A stretch of 64,000 bases of DNA from Chelydra serpentina. Its lineage: Eukaryota; Chordata; Testudines; Chelydridae. The notes below the pieces were generated by a model. It was not told where the DNA came from. It saw only the letters and a program-made list of their open reading frames with translations, and did no database searches. This document shows positions 23,522-35,996 of the stretch, one piece after another. The position numbers and the translations under genes are program-made. The stretch lies in contig JBAIAC010000035.1 of the NCBI GenBank assembly GCA_037349315.1, positions 11,484,501 through 11,548,500 on the forward strand, written 5' to 3'. Positions within the stretch are counted from its first letter, which is position 1; every line of letters starts with the position of its first letter.

Positions 23522-25302
23522 TCAGAGAAGATCTGCGTCCATTGGAAAAAATGCCATTAGATGCTGCTGTCGCTCCCAAATAGTTGTGTGGAAACAGTTT
23601 ACAATGGTTTTATTTCTGAAATTAGTCAAAACATTTCCTCCCGAGAATTGCAGTGTTAATGAGTACATTACGGCGATATAACCTGATTGTTTTGCAAACC
23701 AGGAAAACTCATATCCTTCGAGGTTTGTGGAACATTTTAAAGTTGTTTTTTTAAAAGTCATTCAGATTCCATAAAGTCAAAACATATCACTCAACAGACC
23801 TTATAATAGGATTTGTGAATATAATTCCAGTAAGCATTAGTAGCAACACCAAAGTAATAAGGATTCCTAACCGTATCGTACTGAAATGCTAGCACAACAC
23901 AGCACCAATTTATGGTGGTTCACAGAGCACAATAGGAAGTATCTCCTGCCATCTTGGATAGATAACCGCATCCAAGTGAGTGCAGAAAAGGATGTCGAGC
24001 AGTGAGGTGAGGAGTGGCAATGGCCTGGAAATGCTGAGTTAATAACTTGAGGTGAGGCACAGATGGCTGGAGAACAGAAATAGGTCCAGGAAGAGAAAGG
24101 TACCTATGTTGGCATATCGGCCCCATTGAAGTCAATGATATAACGCCCATTGACCAATGGAGCCAGAATTTCACCCATGGTACCTAAGATAGGAATAGAT
24201 ATGTTTAAACAAAAGGAGATACAAATATGAGGCATGGACATAGAGAGAGTGAGGAAAAAGCACAGTTCCTATCGTAAAGAGGTATAGACAAGGTTTTATT
24301 AATTTTAGTTATGCCTCAAGAAATACATTGATGTGTCTAATTGCGGAGTGGGGGAGGGGGAATGTATTAAATATGCTCTGAAAGAAATCCAAGCTTCACT
24401 TTGAAAAGCATTCAAACATTTTGATACATTCTAGAGCACTTCAAAGATATTTTTATCCTTGTCTGATTTGCTGTGAATAGTACCTCAGCAATATGAAAGG
24501 AAATTGTATCTTTAAACAAAAAGGCATCTAAGCCTGTGTTGACTTGATTGTCACTTTCATGCTAATAGGTTATTAGAGGCTGAATCAAATTGAAGCCCAA
24601 GTAGACAGAAAGGAAAACTGGGGGAACCTTTAAGGGAAAACAAATATGAATCTCACTCTCTTACTTCTGTCTGCATGCAGCTCTTTTTTTTTACTGTAAA
24701 GTCAGATAAAAAGCAGATCAATGTTCTCTATTAATAGAGGTCTTAGCCAATCGACAGTGAATATGTATAAATGGGAAAGATTGATCGACATTTTGCTTTT
24801 CCAGAGTTTTTCACATTCTATAACACAGTCATGAACTCTGTGATGATAGAGACACGCCTGATTTACACCTGTTAGCTTTTGCTAACATAAACTGTGGCAA
24901 AAAGTCCTGACATTAGAGAGTCTTGTAGGAGGCCTGATCCACCCAGAAAATGGGTACATTGGTTGAGGAAGGGAGATAGCCAAAATATTTTGGGAATGGG
25001 CTGATTCCATGTATAGTCTCTGCTGGCACAGCTTCTATAGAAATTCCCTGGAGTACTTCCTGGGGCAGAGTGGCTGCATCTGCTATCCCACATGAGTGAT
25101 TCCTCTCACCCTCAACAAAAACACAAACTGCAGTAGTGAGCCTTGTGGATGCAATTTGCACCTCTCTTTGCCAACAAGAATTAATCTGAACTATTTACCC
25201 GGTGTTTTAGGACCCAGCAATGTCCAATTGATGCAATCATTGGGGTTCTCCTACCACCCTCTGTCATTGGATAGGTGAGAAGTGTAAATCAAAACCACAT
25301 CT
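23522..25302. other. no gene recognised
   Basis: AT-rich with no exon-like frame. It includes the short palindromic repeat at 24118-24175. The two overlapping minus frames at 24872-25161 have no domain. Confidence 0.5.
24118..24175. repeat. short palindromic repeat, CCATTGAAGTCAATG core
   Basis: 'ggccccattgaagtcaatg' followed by 'gcccattgaccaatggagcc' and 'agaatttcaccc'. The halves are near-inverse. The same design is at 49510 and 51996. Confidence 0.6.
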
Positions 25303-25310
25303 CTTTAGAA

Positions 25311-25645
25311 CAGGCATTGGAAACCTTTGGCACGCGGCTCGCCAGGGTAGGCCCCCTGGTGGGCTGGGCCAGTTTGTTTATTTGCCGCGTCCGCTGGTTT
25401 AGCCAATCACGGCTCCCACTGGCCGTGGTTCACCTACCCCGGCCAATCGGGGCTGCGGGAAGCGGCGCGGGCCAGGGGATGTGCTGGCCGCTTCTTCCTG
25501 AAGCCCCCATTGGCCTGGGACGGCAAACCACGGCCAGTGGGAGCCACGATCGGCCGAACCGGTGGACGTGGCAAGTGAAAAAACTGGCCCAGCCCGCCAG
25601 GGGGCTTACCCTGGTGAGCTGCGTGCCGAAGGTTGCCGATGCCTG
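25311..25645. mobile_element. hAT-type MITE with long inverted ends
   Basis: A 335-bp GC-rich element starting CAGGCATTGGAAACCTTTGG. The reversed right end is CAGGCATCGGCAACCTTCGG. The inverted match continues for about 60 bp through 'ccccctggtgggctgggcc'. It is flanked by a perfect 8-bp direct repeat CTTTAGAA (25303-25310 and 25646-25653). The 127-codon open frame across it is not a gene. A related truncated copy is at 34537. Confidence 0.92.
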
Positions 25646-25653
25646 CTTTAGAA

Positions 25654-27507
25654 AGTAGCTGAGTGCTAGAGAATCAATAGAAAATTATGTATAATAATCC
25701 ATTCTCTCAAATAATATGTAGTTTCAACTCATTTATGAACATTAATACCCTGCTGTCTGCTTAAACAGGGAGAAAACTTATGAATTCTGTGCTATAAAAA
25801 TACTCTGGCATATGGGAGCTTAATTTGTATACAGTAGTTCCTATTGTATTCAAACACTACAGGTTCCAAATACATCAGTATGCCATGAATCCACTGTGTA
25901 TTAAACGTATTTTAGTAAGATATTTGTGAGATAATATGAATAAGTGATTGATAACACTTGTTTAAAATATAAGTATAATTTACCAATGTATGTTTCCTCC
26001 CCCTTCATCTTTGTATTGCAGAATCCAATACAATACTTTAGAAGTTGCAACAGGAAAACTTAAATGGTTTGGATGTTTAGTCGAGTTTGGGTATTTGACT
26101 GCTTGTGAAACTCCTCTAAATCTTCTTAGGCCTTCTCAAAATGGTGACAGCATTTGCAATACCTGCCTCATATCACAGACATATTTAGCTAATGCTTCTA
26201 GAGTATTTGGAAAAAGTAAAATGCTAAGTGTTATGATTTTCTAGACATGAGCCAGTACCACATTTCTGAATACAAACATCCCCAAACTGGAGAAATCGTG
26301 ATCTCAATCAGCATTTTACAGCCTAAGCCCTTTTGTTATTTTGCCTTTTGTAGCTCTCGTCCCCTAGGTTGAGGATGCACATCATCATCAGGCCACAACT
26401 CCCTTGAGCGAGTCTCCCACTATGCTATCCTTTCTTCCATCTAACTCTCTTCCTGGAGGGTAGTTATCTCGCCCATTGACCCACTCAGCCTGGATGAATG
26501 ACTCCAGTTGTCCATCTTATTCCCCTCTCCTACATTAGCTATTGCCCCTTCTGTAATATTTATAGGTACTGAGATGGAAGATTCATCCTTAGAGACAGAT
26601 TTGGGGCTCTCATTCTTCAGGCCAGAAATGATGATCTCAGTAGTAAGGGAAAGATTGCATGATAAAGAAACTATCATGTTTGTGTCATATACAAAAAAAT
26701 TAAATAGCAGCTGTCATAGTGAGTTTATAATTCCATCTCAGGATCGTACACAAACCACTCCAGATATGTTTTCATCATTTGGTATTGCCAGGCTCCTTGA
26801 TCCGGTCAGACAATAGGACTAAAATTTGCCGTTGTTTGTTTGTTATTCCATAAATCGATCACGTAAATAATAAAGAGAAACAATTATTTCAGTGTGCTAT
26901 TATATAATCTCAGAAAAGCTACCTTCACCTGAGACTTGCCAGGAGCAAAAGCAATTAGTTAAACTTTTAAATGTTTCAAACAAGAGCAATGCTACTTGGG
27001 AAAATAGATTAAAACCCCTTAAGGTATTCAAACCATTTTAAACTAGATGCAGATATAAAAGTAGCATATTGAGAGAAACTCCCAAATGTTGAGAAGTAAA
27101 CAGTCCCCTATGAAAAAAGGCTGGTTTAAATCCTGTAAGAGTCTAGCTCACATGTAGGGCTTTGATAGTCAGTCTGCAAACTGAATGCAATGCTACTGTA
27201 CTGCAATGCTCCAGAGAAGGAACTGATTAAAACTTAAATGTTCTGAAATGTATTCCCAGTTGTCCAAATTACTTAGGCACTGGTAATTTACAAGTGGTGT
27301 TAATGCTGCTGCTTCTGTTGGAACTTCATACATTCCACAGAGGAGTGTACCTGAAGCCTAGTGGTAAATTACAAAGTCAGATACTTATGCAAATAATTGG
27401 TGTATCTCCTTCAGTTACACAAGTTAACCTATCAGTTCTGAGTTAAACTGTACATACTATGAATTCTCTAGTATGGATTTACCCTGAAAGAACAAGGGAC
27501 TGTAAGA
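25654..27507. other. no gene recognised
   Basis: AT-rich. The two opposed open frames at 26441-26816 show no known domain and no splice support. Confidence 0.45.
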
Positions 27508-27742
27508 CAATGTCTACACTTGGTGCTAGGGGTGTGATCCCCAGCTGATGTAGACATACCCACACTAGCTCTGCTCAAGCTAGCATGTTAAAAATAGCAG
27601 CTGAATATAAACCCTCCTAAACGCTTGGCTATGTAGTCAGGCAGCTAGCTAGAGCCACTGACTGCGCTACCCCTGGCTCTGTTGCTATTTTTAGCACTCT
27701 AGCTTGAACAGATGTAGTATGTGTCAGTGTGCCCCAGCTGGG
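27508..27742. mobile_element. Harbinger-type MITE, degraded
   Basis: The left end is 'caatgtctacacttggtg' and internal 'gatgtagacatacccacact'. An inverted pair, 'gctagcatgttaaaaatagc' against 'gctatttttagcactctagc', brackets the middle. Related to 20251-20542. The right end is diverged. Confidence 0.55.
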
Positions 27743-27989
27743 AAGCACACTCTACAAAGTGCTCTACAAGCTTATAACATTATACTAACAATTGTCATGT
27801 TTAGTGGGAAGCCAGGAGGTCATTCTCAGGCAGTACACTGGTTCTGTGAGATTTTTCTGATATGATACAGAGGTGCTTGATATTTTCTTGGATTTTTTTT
27901 CTTTTAAATAAATATAACAATCATAGTTACCAGCATCAGTACAAAGGAAGGCAAAAATACATATAATATATTGTTTTATGAATCAAGTA

Positions 27990-28990
27990 TCAATTCTCAT
28001 TTATTAGAGCACATCTGACATACGTCTTTTGCAAATACAACAAGAACCATATGCAATCTGAAACAACAGCAACATCTATATAATACATATAGTGCATTAA
28101 AATACCAATCAGAACTTGATAAAAACTCTCTTCTTTGGCACAATGCTAAAAAGGCAAAAATTACCACTGATTTAATTACTATTGGGGATTGAGAAAATAA
28201 TAAAACATTATCTTTTGAGGTGGTGAAAAAAAAATTGTACAAAAGAGGTAGAACTCAGCATCTGGAAAATTCTACAATCCAAAAAATAATGAGGTGGATT
28301 TTCCAACACTAGATTGACGTGGAAAAAACAAAGATATGAAGGAACTTTTTCATATCTACCTTTAACAGCTGTTTCTGTAGTTTGGAATCTTAACATAGCA
28401 TATGCCTTATATAAATGAAGATTTGGTAACTCATTCAAATACAGTCAAAAAACATGGCCGTCTTCAAAGTAGAAAACCAAAAGAAAAACTCAGAATCATT
28501 AATCTTTTTGTTGGGTAATATCTGTCACTCTCTGTTTAAATAGTTGATTACAATAATTAAAATATGTTGACAATAAGTGCTTAATAGAAACACTCAACCT
28601 AACTATAATAAATTGAAGGGTCTTATACCATGGCAATAAGGAGTACACAGGTTGTTGCTCCATCTCCTGAATGCAATGACAGGGCAATCTATAATCTGCA
28701 GGAGTAGAGATTTTAGACCAAAATTTTAAAAAGCCAATACAAACTTTCCTGCTTATAGAAAAAAAATATCCACATTGGCATGTAAAAATGAGGCAGGGGT
28801 AGAATTTGGGACAATTAAGTCTCCTCAAAAATGTTTTGAATGATCTCCAAGACCGAAATTTGTCCTCTAATGATAATCCAAACCACGGCCCTATAGAACA
28901 TCTCCTATATTATTTTAGCAGAATTAGAAATTCTTTGTTCTGGAGCAACTCTGTATCCACTGTATGAGCAGAGCGAAGGGCCTTTTGTTT
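27990..28990 (-). pseudogene. APE-type LINE, C-terminal coding remnant
   Basis: Minus-strand frames read '...IFWIVEFSRC', then 'LFSQSPIVIKSVVIFAFLAL'. This order resembles the C-terminal Cys/His-containing tail of non-LTR polymerases that follows reverse transcriptase. It is continuous with the polymerase at 29034-29734. Many stops and frameshifts. The 3' end is probably close to 27990. Confidence 0.5.
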
Positions 28991-29033
28991 TAAGGCTTTA
29001 GGAGAAGTGGACCATGTTCCGAATAATGAAATT

Positions 29034-29734
29034 TTATCCATAAATAAGTAAAAGCAAGACTTGTACTAACAGATGGCCTTGTATCTTCCACTCAATTTGT
29101 GGAAGACTCTTCCCAAAAGTAATGATCTTGGTCTTGTTATAATTGAGAACCAGGTCTTGAGAATTACAATAAGAAGAAAAGGGAAATAACCAACAGAGTA
29201 ATCTTGGAATCTGTGATAAAAACGACCACGTAATTGGTATATAATAAAACTGGGAGAGATCTACCCTTAATTTGTAGCAGAAAGAAATTACCTTTCTTGA
29301 CATACACCATATCAAAAATAAATGAATTAAAAAGAAAAGGTGCTAGAAGGCATCCCTAGTGTACTCCCCTAGAAGCAGGGAAAATGTTAGTATGTCCTCC
29401 ATTTTCTTTAGTTCTTATCCTAACCATATTGCTCTGGTGTAGTGCTTCCAGAATACATAATATTTTTACATCGATATCCATCCTTCTTCATTTCACACAA
29501 AGTTTGTCTTGGCTAATAGAATCAAATGCCATCTTAGATCTATAAAAATGGCATACAATCTAGTACCCTTAACCACAGTATATTTATAAATCACATAGAA
29601 TAAAATGAAACAATTATCTATTGTGGCCCTATCAGCCCTAAAGCCAGACTGCTTTTCATGTAGTAATTTAGCTTCTAAATTTAGATAGTAAAAATCTGGA
29701 ATTAATTTTCCCTGTGACATCAAACAGACTAATA
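29034..29734 (-). pseudogene. APE-type LINE reverse transcriptase remnant
   Basis: On the minus strand the order of reverse-transcriptase motifs is visible: 'QSGFRADRATIDNCF' then 'LYAIFIDLR' (motif A, Asp present), a degraded 'QGCLLAP-FLFN' box about 29330-29370, a changed YxDD-like site, and 'LVLNYNKTKIITFGK' followed by 'W-KIQGHLL'. The frames are broken by stops and the catalytic YADD is lost. I could not assign a clade; it is neither typical CR1 nor typical L2. It is cut at 29734 by the Tigger-like MITE. Confidence 0.7.
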
Positions 29735-30114
29735 CAATAGAAGCTCAACATTATGAACACCAGAGTTACAAACTGATCAGTCAACCACACACCTCATTTG
29801 GAGCAGGAAGTTTGCAATCAGGCAGCAGCAGAGACCGAAAAAAAAAAGAGCAAATACAGTACAGGACTGTGTTAAACGTAAACTACTAAAAACAAATTTT
29901 AAAAAAAAGATTTGACAAGGTCAGGAAACTGTTTCTGTGCTTGTTTCATTTATATTAAGATGGTTAAAAGCATCATTTTTCTTCTGAATAGTTGCATTAA
30001 GTCAATGTTCAGATGTAAACTTTTGAAAGAACAACCATAACATTTCGTTCAGTTACGAACATTTCACAGTTACGCGCAGCCTCCATTTCCGAGGTGTTCG
30101 TAGAAGTTCTACTA
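29735..30114. mobile_element. Tigger-like (Tc1/mariner-type) MITE
   Basis: A 380-bp element with ends CAATAGAAGCTCAACATTAT and, reversed, TAGTAGAACTTCTACGAACA, flanked by TA (29733-29734 and 30115-30116). The internal 'gttacgaacatttcacagttacg' matches the Tigger-type repeats I recall from turtles. Non-coding. Inserted in the LINE remnant. Confidence 0.8.
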
Positions 30115-30120
30115 TAGGTC

Positions 30121-31005
30121 TGTATTTATTGTGAATACAAAAAGAATCATAGTAAGCAGTCAGTTATAGCTATAACATTTCATTCAGTTTCACATTCATT
30201 CATACACACACACACACAGGTTCTGCATAGATGTCATAGTTACCAGCCTAGAAGTTGCTCATGCCAAGTTACTGGCCAGGTAACCTGGGCATGAGGGTGG
30301 AGCAGAGTCCTTGTCAGATTCATCTGATGCTCCTGGAGGGTGGTTGCAGAACCAGACTCAAAGCTCTTAGTTTTTTGGTTCTGTACTTTGTAGGGATTTA
30401 TTCCTATGTCAGTCTATGGGAATTGCTTCATCATGCTGTTGCTGAATCAATCAGCAGATGGCACATTCCTGATGGCTCTGTGCTGTCAGATGTTATCTTG
30501 TTTTTCCCATCCTTTGAGATGGTCGGGTGGATCCCAGTTTACCCTCCGGGGGTTGTCTGGTCATTCCCACTTGATGCCGCCTTCAGCCGATGGTCACTGA
30601 ATTCCTAGGCTGGCACCTCCCTGATCATTCATTCATTATCCACACCAAGCATCCATCCACATACATACTGTCTCCACCACTTTCAGGGTGTGTATCAATT
30701 TATTTGAGACTCCCTGCCCTTTAATCAAAGAGGGCGGGGGTCTTTCTAAGCTGTTTCTAGGTACAAAGCATGCATAAAGAACAAAGTCAAATAACTTGTT
30801 TGCAAGTTTCTCATAGCAATACAGTATCTTTCTGAGAACAGATACAATCAATGGTTCACACAGACAGTAGCTTGTAAGTTTAACAAGGGATCCAAGAGAT
30901 CTTTTACTTGGTAATGCTATGAGGTTTAAATTGTGGGGGACAAATTATGGGGAGTAACTTTCACTTGGGGAATCACTTTCAGTACCTTCTTTAATATCCC
31001 TACAC
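30121..31005 (-). mobile_element. LTR, ERV-like, probably a 3' LTR
   Basis: Read on the minus strand it starts TGTAGGGATATTAAAGAAGG (at 31005) and ends AATAAATACA (at 30121), giving TG...CA ends with a poly(A)-type AATAAA close to the end. Just upstream (minus strand) is a purine tract, A-run plus about 11 G plus CAAAAAG (31006-31030), placed as a polypurine tract would be before a 3' LTR. No matching target duplication was found. The boundary at 30121 is uncertain. The 117-codon frame on the plus strand is not a gene. Confidence 0.55.
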
Positions 31006-31030
31006 TTTTTGCCCCCCCCCCTTTTTTTAA
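31006..31030 (-). promoter_or_regulatory. polypurine-tract-like run before LTR
   Basis: The plus strand reads CTTTTTG, about 11 C, then a T-run. On the minus strand this is an A-run, a G-run and CAAAAAG directly before TGTAGG. Position and composition fit the plus-strand primer site of a retroelement, but a plain homopolymer is also possible. Confidence 0.4.
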
Positions 31031-31119
31031 AAAGAGCTATAATACTATACTTGGAGCCAGACAAAATCCATCCAGTATGATTAATGACAATAAAAGCCAA
31101 GAGTAGATACCCCCTATCA

Positions 31120-32650
31120 AGAGTCTCCTGGAAAACTTCAGTGGGTAGAAAATCTTCCGTTGGAGCTTTTTTCCTATTGGGCTAAAATAAATGACTGGAC
31201 TTCACTGTCCGTTACTGAAGGCCAGAGTGGTAAATCAGAGAGAGGATTTGTCATTGTATCAATTATGGGAGAAGTATATACAAAATGGTGGGAGGGAATA
31301 GTTAAAGACCTGACCAAAATGTGCTACCTAGGCTTCATCCTTAATATGGGATTCCTCAAATGGAGTATATCCACCAAAGCCCGAGGCCACCATCTTCCAA
31401 ATCATGGAAGAATTTTTATCTCTATCTGCTGCTTCAAAATCCTTCCACAAGGATCTAAGATGTTCTTGTTTTTTATGATATAATAAACCTTTATATCTTC
31501 TTCTGGCAGCTACTACATTCTGAAATAAAATTGCATCTTACCCTATAAACTGTACACACCACAGCAGACTTTTTCCTTAACACAGTCCACATTAATCCAA
31601 GTGCGCTCATCTTTGAAAGCATTTTTGGAATAATTAAAACCAAAATCCATTTGTTTAGAGACAAATTCTGTAAGGACTTTACCAGCAACTCATATCATTC
31701 ACAAATTTGAGAGGAATTCTCAGATTTAATAATTATATCTCTGAGAAATCTAACATCAAAGTCCACCAATCTCCTAGATAATTTGTGACAAATGGCTGGG
31801 GTCCATTTTAGACTTTTACAACCACATTGCTCCAAAAGGGGTAATTAAGGCATCCTCACCCATGAGAATAAAACTCTCTCTAAAAAGATCACATCATTCA
31901 TAATTGTAGAGAGGGGTTGATGGTCACTATTTGGGCGAGAAAGTATATAAAGTATGGAGAAATCCTGATAGAGGAACATCAAGTTTCCTGGAATTTCATC
32001 GAGTTGATGAAATATATGTAAAATGTCCTTCTCTATGCCCTGTCCCCCCCCATACACTTCTTCCATTTACAGATATTAGATTAAATTTATCTAATAAAGC
32101 CTTTAATTTAATGGCTAACCACCTGATCTCTAGAGTTTCAAGGGGGAAGTTAAAAAATCTTAATATTTTCTTCCCCTTATAATGAGTTTGCTGGAAGACC
32201 TATTCAAGCATTAAAATCTCCAAAAATATTTAAATGAGCCATTGGGAACTGAAGACCTACCATATCAATTTGCTCTTCCAGGAACTTCCACAATGATTCA
32301 GAATAAAATGGTGAGGTTATGGGTGGAGGATAAACATTTAATATTAAAATTTGGGGATCAGGAAAAAAAATAAAATGTACCTTGAATGCCCTGACATTTT
32401 GATTCCAAAGATAAAATGTGGGCTTTCAGGTGTAAGGAAACCAAAGTGGCAAATTCTCTGATATACAACCCCTTTTTTGATAATCTGCTTCCTCCTTGGA
32501 GCAAGGTTTCAAAATCAGAAAAGACTATGATTTTAGGCTCAAAAACAACCCTCCATATAATTCATTTTATTTTTATAACCAGATAAATCCCAGGATAAAA
32601 TTCTTCTGACAAAAACTCTCACTGGGTGGAGGGAAAGAAATTGGACCATC
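31120..32650 (-). pseudogene. APE-type LINE, endonuclease and linker remnant
   Basis: The minus strand encodes 'MAHLNIFGDFNA', a stop, then 'IGLPANS' at about 32180-32240: the GDFN motif of apurinic-type endonucleases. Upstream lies 'ILNVYPPPITSPFY'. Downstream, 'ILSRPNSDHQPLS' at about 31900-31935 is the SDH motif near the end of the domain. The linker follows at 31490-31690. Stops and frameshifts throughout. With 27990-29734 this makes one old element, order EN then RT. Confidence 0.7.
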
Positions 32651-34536
32651 TAGTCAAATATAAGAAATGGACCAACAGTCTGATTGTAAGAATTTGATCT
32701 CCAAATACCACATTGTTCTGTTGAGTAATCTGCATTTGTATGTTAAACATATGTTCACTCGTTTTGACTTTTTTGTTTGTTTTAATATATGGTCCGGCAC
32801 AAAGGTATTAGATCAGTGTCTGTTAGCTACAAAATGTAGGGTGGGCTTTTCACATGTTTCGCATTGGCTTAATTCTCTTCGCATTGAAATGAGTGGTAAA
32901 ATTTCCTTTGACTTCAGTGGAAGAAGCTAAAGTAACATCGGGCCATAATTGTGATGGTGCTGGTTTTCGTAATGACATCTTGTATAAGAACTTACACTAT
33001 ACTTTGCATAAATATGGTTGTGATAAAGTATTTTCCTCCCTTTTGTTGCCCATGTAATGTTATTTTCTCCATTAAAGGTGGTTTGACCATTCTGAAAGTG
33101 TTCTAGATGCCCATTTTCTGGGTAATATATGTTTAGCTACAAACAGATATTTCTGGTGTCCATTGGCAGATATAATTCATCTGCCAATTCTAGTATGCGG
33201 ATTTTGAAGCCATGTATATCTATATATTAATTACTGGAATAAACTGCTTCTTTATATTTTTAATTCATTGCAAGAAAAATCACACGTTGCACAGATTAGC
33301 TGCTGCTTGGCATCTTCAGTATTTACTGTAGTTGGTTGTACCAACTTTGTGTAGTTTAATAAAATCTATTTCAGATTTTGTTCCGGAAAAAAAAGTGTAA
33401 AGATAATTCAATTTATTTCTGATATTCTGCCATTATCCTTCCATTTTTCTTGTGACTACAAGATAATGTGACTCAATTTCACATATATCTTTTATCTTCA
33501 ATGACTGCTAAGTGCCCTCTGTCACTGAACTTCTTAATAAAAATCCTTTAGTGGGGAATACGTGTTTATTTTTCGATGTTCTGTCCAATGGCAGTCATAT
33601 AACTGGTTATATTAAGTCTGTAGAAGGTGTATGTAAGAATCCTTGATTTTTATAAAGTTCAGACCTTTGTGTCTGAAAAAGAGTGATAGAGACTCTGTCT
33701 TCCCCGTAAAAATCTTAGAAATGTTGAAAAGTGTAGATTTATTTGTGTAGATGGTATCAATCTACTGAGCAACTTTGGAGGTACATGCTATGTCTAGAAA
33801 AACACTTGCAGTGTATCTACCAATACTACTTACCTGAACAATCTTCTGTTGCAAGTAGAAATATCTTAATTTTGGTGCTCTATCTTGGTTTCCAGGAAGG
33901 AGTTTAGAGCTACATCAGCCAGTGCAGTACTGCCAACTCTTCTGATATTTGGGGTTTCCTTAAAGCCCCATTTGGGAATCATGTGATTATGTGAAAATTT
34001 CGGCATTCATTAAAAAACATTAAGTTTCTAATCCTCATGATTGAAAACATTAACCCTAAATGTTAACGTTAATCCTCCAATCCTAGGAAGAAATTAAAAG
34101 ACCCCCGAATTTTCTTTTTTTTAAACATGATTGTAGGACAATCTCATGATTTTTTGGGATCGGATGCCTGATATTTGATTGCTAGGGTTTGTCAGTACTG
34201 CAGTGTTTGATGATGATGGCATCCAAGCCTGAAAGTATTCTTGTATCTTGATGACTTGCTTTAGCACATCAATTGAAAAGCATAGTGAAGATATGATTAA
34301 ATATAAATTATGTACTCAGAGCAGCATAAATCCTGTTACCTGTTCATCTTTGGTCACCTTTTACATTTGCATGACTGACCCAAGCTGGATTGTAAGGGGT
34401 AAGTAGCACTGTATTAGAATTTGTCAGTTTCTTTGCTCACATTTGAGATGCAAATGAAGTGTTGTGTGTGTCCAACATGTATTGATGCTTAGCCTCTGAG
34501 TCCTAGCAGCTTTAAAGGTGTTGTGACTCTTTAGAT
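32651..34536. other. no gene recognised
   Basis: AT-rich. A short 'cctttgacttcagtggaag' near 32906 belongs to the palindromic repeat group. No exon-like frame. Confidence 0.5.
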
Positions 34537-34668
34537 CAGTAGTAAGCAACCCATGGCCCGCATGTGGCCTATCAGGGTAATCCGCTGATGGGCCGTGTCC
34601 ACAGGCACAGCTGCCCACAGCTCCCAGTGGCCACGGTTCACCGTTCCCGGCCAATGGGAGCTGTTAGT
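34537..34668. mobile_element. truncated hAT-type MITE
   Basis: Begins CAGTAGTAAGCAACCCATGG and runs through 'gctcccagtggccacggttc' and 'cggccaatgggagct'. These middle strings are shared in layout with the element at 25311. The right end is missing. Confidence 0.65.
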
Positions 34669-35709
34669 GAAGACAAGGTCAAAGAAACACGCCATGCATT
34701 TGGAGCAGAAGGTGGTGAAGTTTCCTAGAGGAAATTATTCCACCATCTTGGACCGCCCCCACAAGAACATTGTGTCTCCTCACAGACAGCCTTTATCCTT
34801 ATCGTAGAGTTCCATTGTCCCAGAGGAGCGGAGTTGTCAGTCACAGGCTTCATCCCACTGCGTGGTCCATTGGGCACTTTTTCCCCCTCATCCAAAGAAA
34901 ATATCATGAAAAGACTAAGATCTGTTATCACTAATAGAGACTAAAGAGCTTGCCTCCTTCCAGCTGTACCTTTCAGAGGTTGTTTTAATTGGTGACAAAC
35001 AACCAAGAGTTCCCAACTGTAGGGTAAGGGAAAATATCCAACTATGACAGAGAGTAATAAACTACAGGTGAGAATAGTGGTTTGGAACATTTGAACATCT
35101 TATAGAGTATAGTCTGCTGAATGTGGCCAGTGGGACAGGGATAATCCCTCAAAGTGGTGAATGATCCTCCCATTTCTGCTTCCAAAAAACTGCTACCCAG
35201 ACAAAAAGAAAACTAAAACCAGACTATATAACAAATCTGATGGGACTGGAACAGTATGTACCAGAAATGCATATCTGTGTCACTATAAAGGCAGCTGCAT
35301 TGCTCGCCATGTGCCAGCAGCTGAGGAGAGTTGGAAATGGCAATTCAGTTAGAGAATGTCCAGGGTAATTAATATTCATTTTCCTTGCGGCTTTCATCTC
35401 TTTTCTTTTTTCATTCAGAAAGTGCTACGGTTCCAGCAAACACTGATATATCGTCTGACACTGATAGTGTCTGACACAGCATTAATGTGCAGCCAGACAG
35501 GTGAAAAACAAAACAAGTAGCAGTGATTTTTTTTTAATTTTTATTTTTGCAACTCAGTTAAATTCCCTTTTGTAGAGGGAGTGAGTTTATCTGTGGCTTG
35601 ACAGACTGGAAGGGAATAAATACATTAGGACCTGTTTCTGCCCCCACTGTAATTAATAGCAAAATTCCCATTGATTTCAGTGGGCTCAGGATTGGAGCCT
35701 CAGTAATTC
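34669..35709. other. no gene; one short palindromic repeat
   Basis: No coding signal. At 35629-35699 'aggacctgtttctgccccca...attcccattgatttcagtgg' is a copy of the dispersed palindromic repeat type. Confidence 0.45.
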
Positions 35710-35717
35710 TTGTAGAG

Positions 35718-35988
35718 CAGTGGTTCTCAAACTGTGGGTTAGGACCCCAAAGTGGGTTGTGACCCCATTTTTATGGGGTCGCCAGGGCCAGCATTAGACT
35801 TGCTGGGATCCGGGGCTGAAGCCCGAACTCCATCCCCACCCGGGGAAGCAGGGCTTGGGCTCTGGCCCCCTGTCCCTCCACACAGGGCAGCAGGACATGG
35901 GCTCCACCTCCCCACCCGGGGTCAAAATTCTGACAGTAATTTTGTTGTCAGAAGGGGGCCATGGTGCAATGAAGATTGAAAACCGCTG
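35718..35988. mobile_element. hAT-type MITE with 8-bp duplication
   Basis: Begins CAGTGGTTCTCAAACTGTGG and ends TTGAAAACCGCTG, with an 8-bp direct repeat TTGTAGAG on both sides (35710-35717 and 35989-35996). Same terminal family as 14956. Length 271 bp. The GC-rich middle gives spurious frames. Confidence 0.9.
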
Positions 35989-35996
35989 TTGTAGAG

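Noticed and set aside
25275..25658. 127-codon frame
   Set aside because: Lies over the GC-rich hAT MITE; no homology seen.
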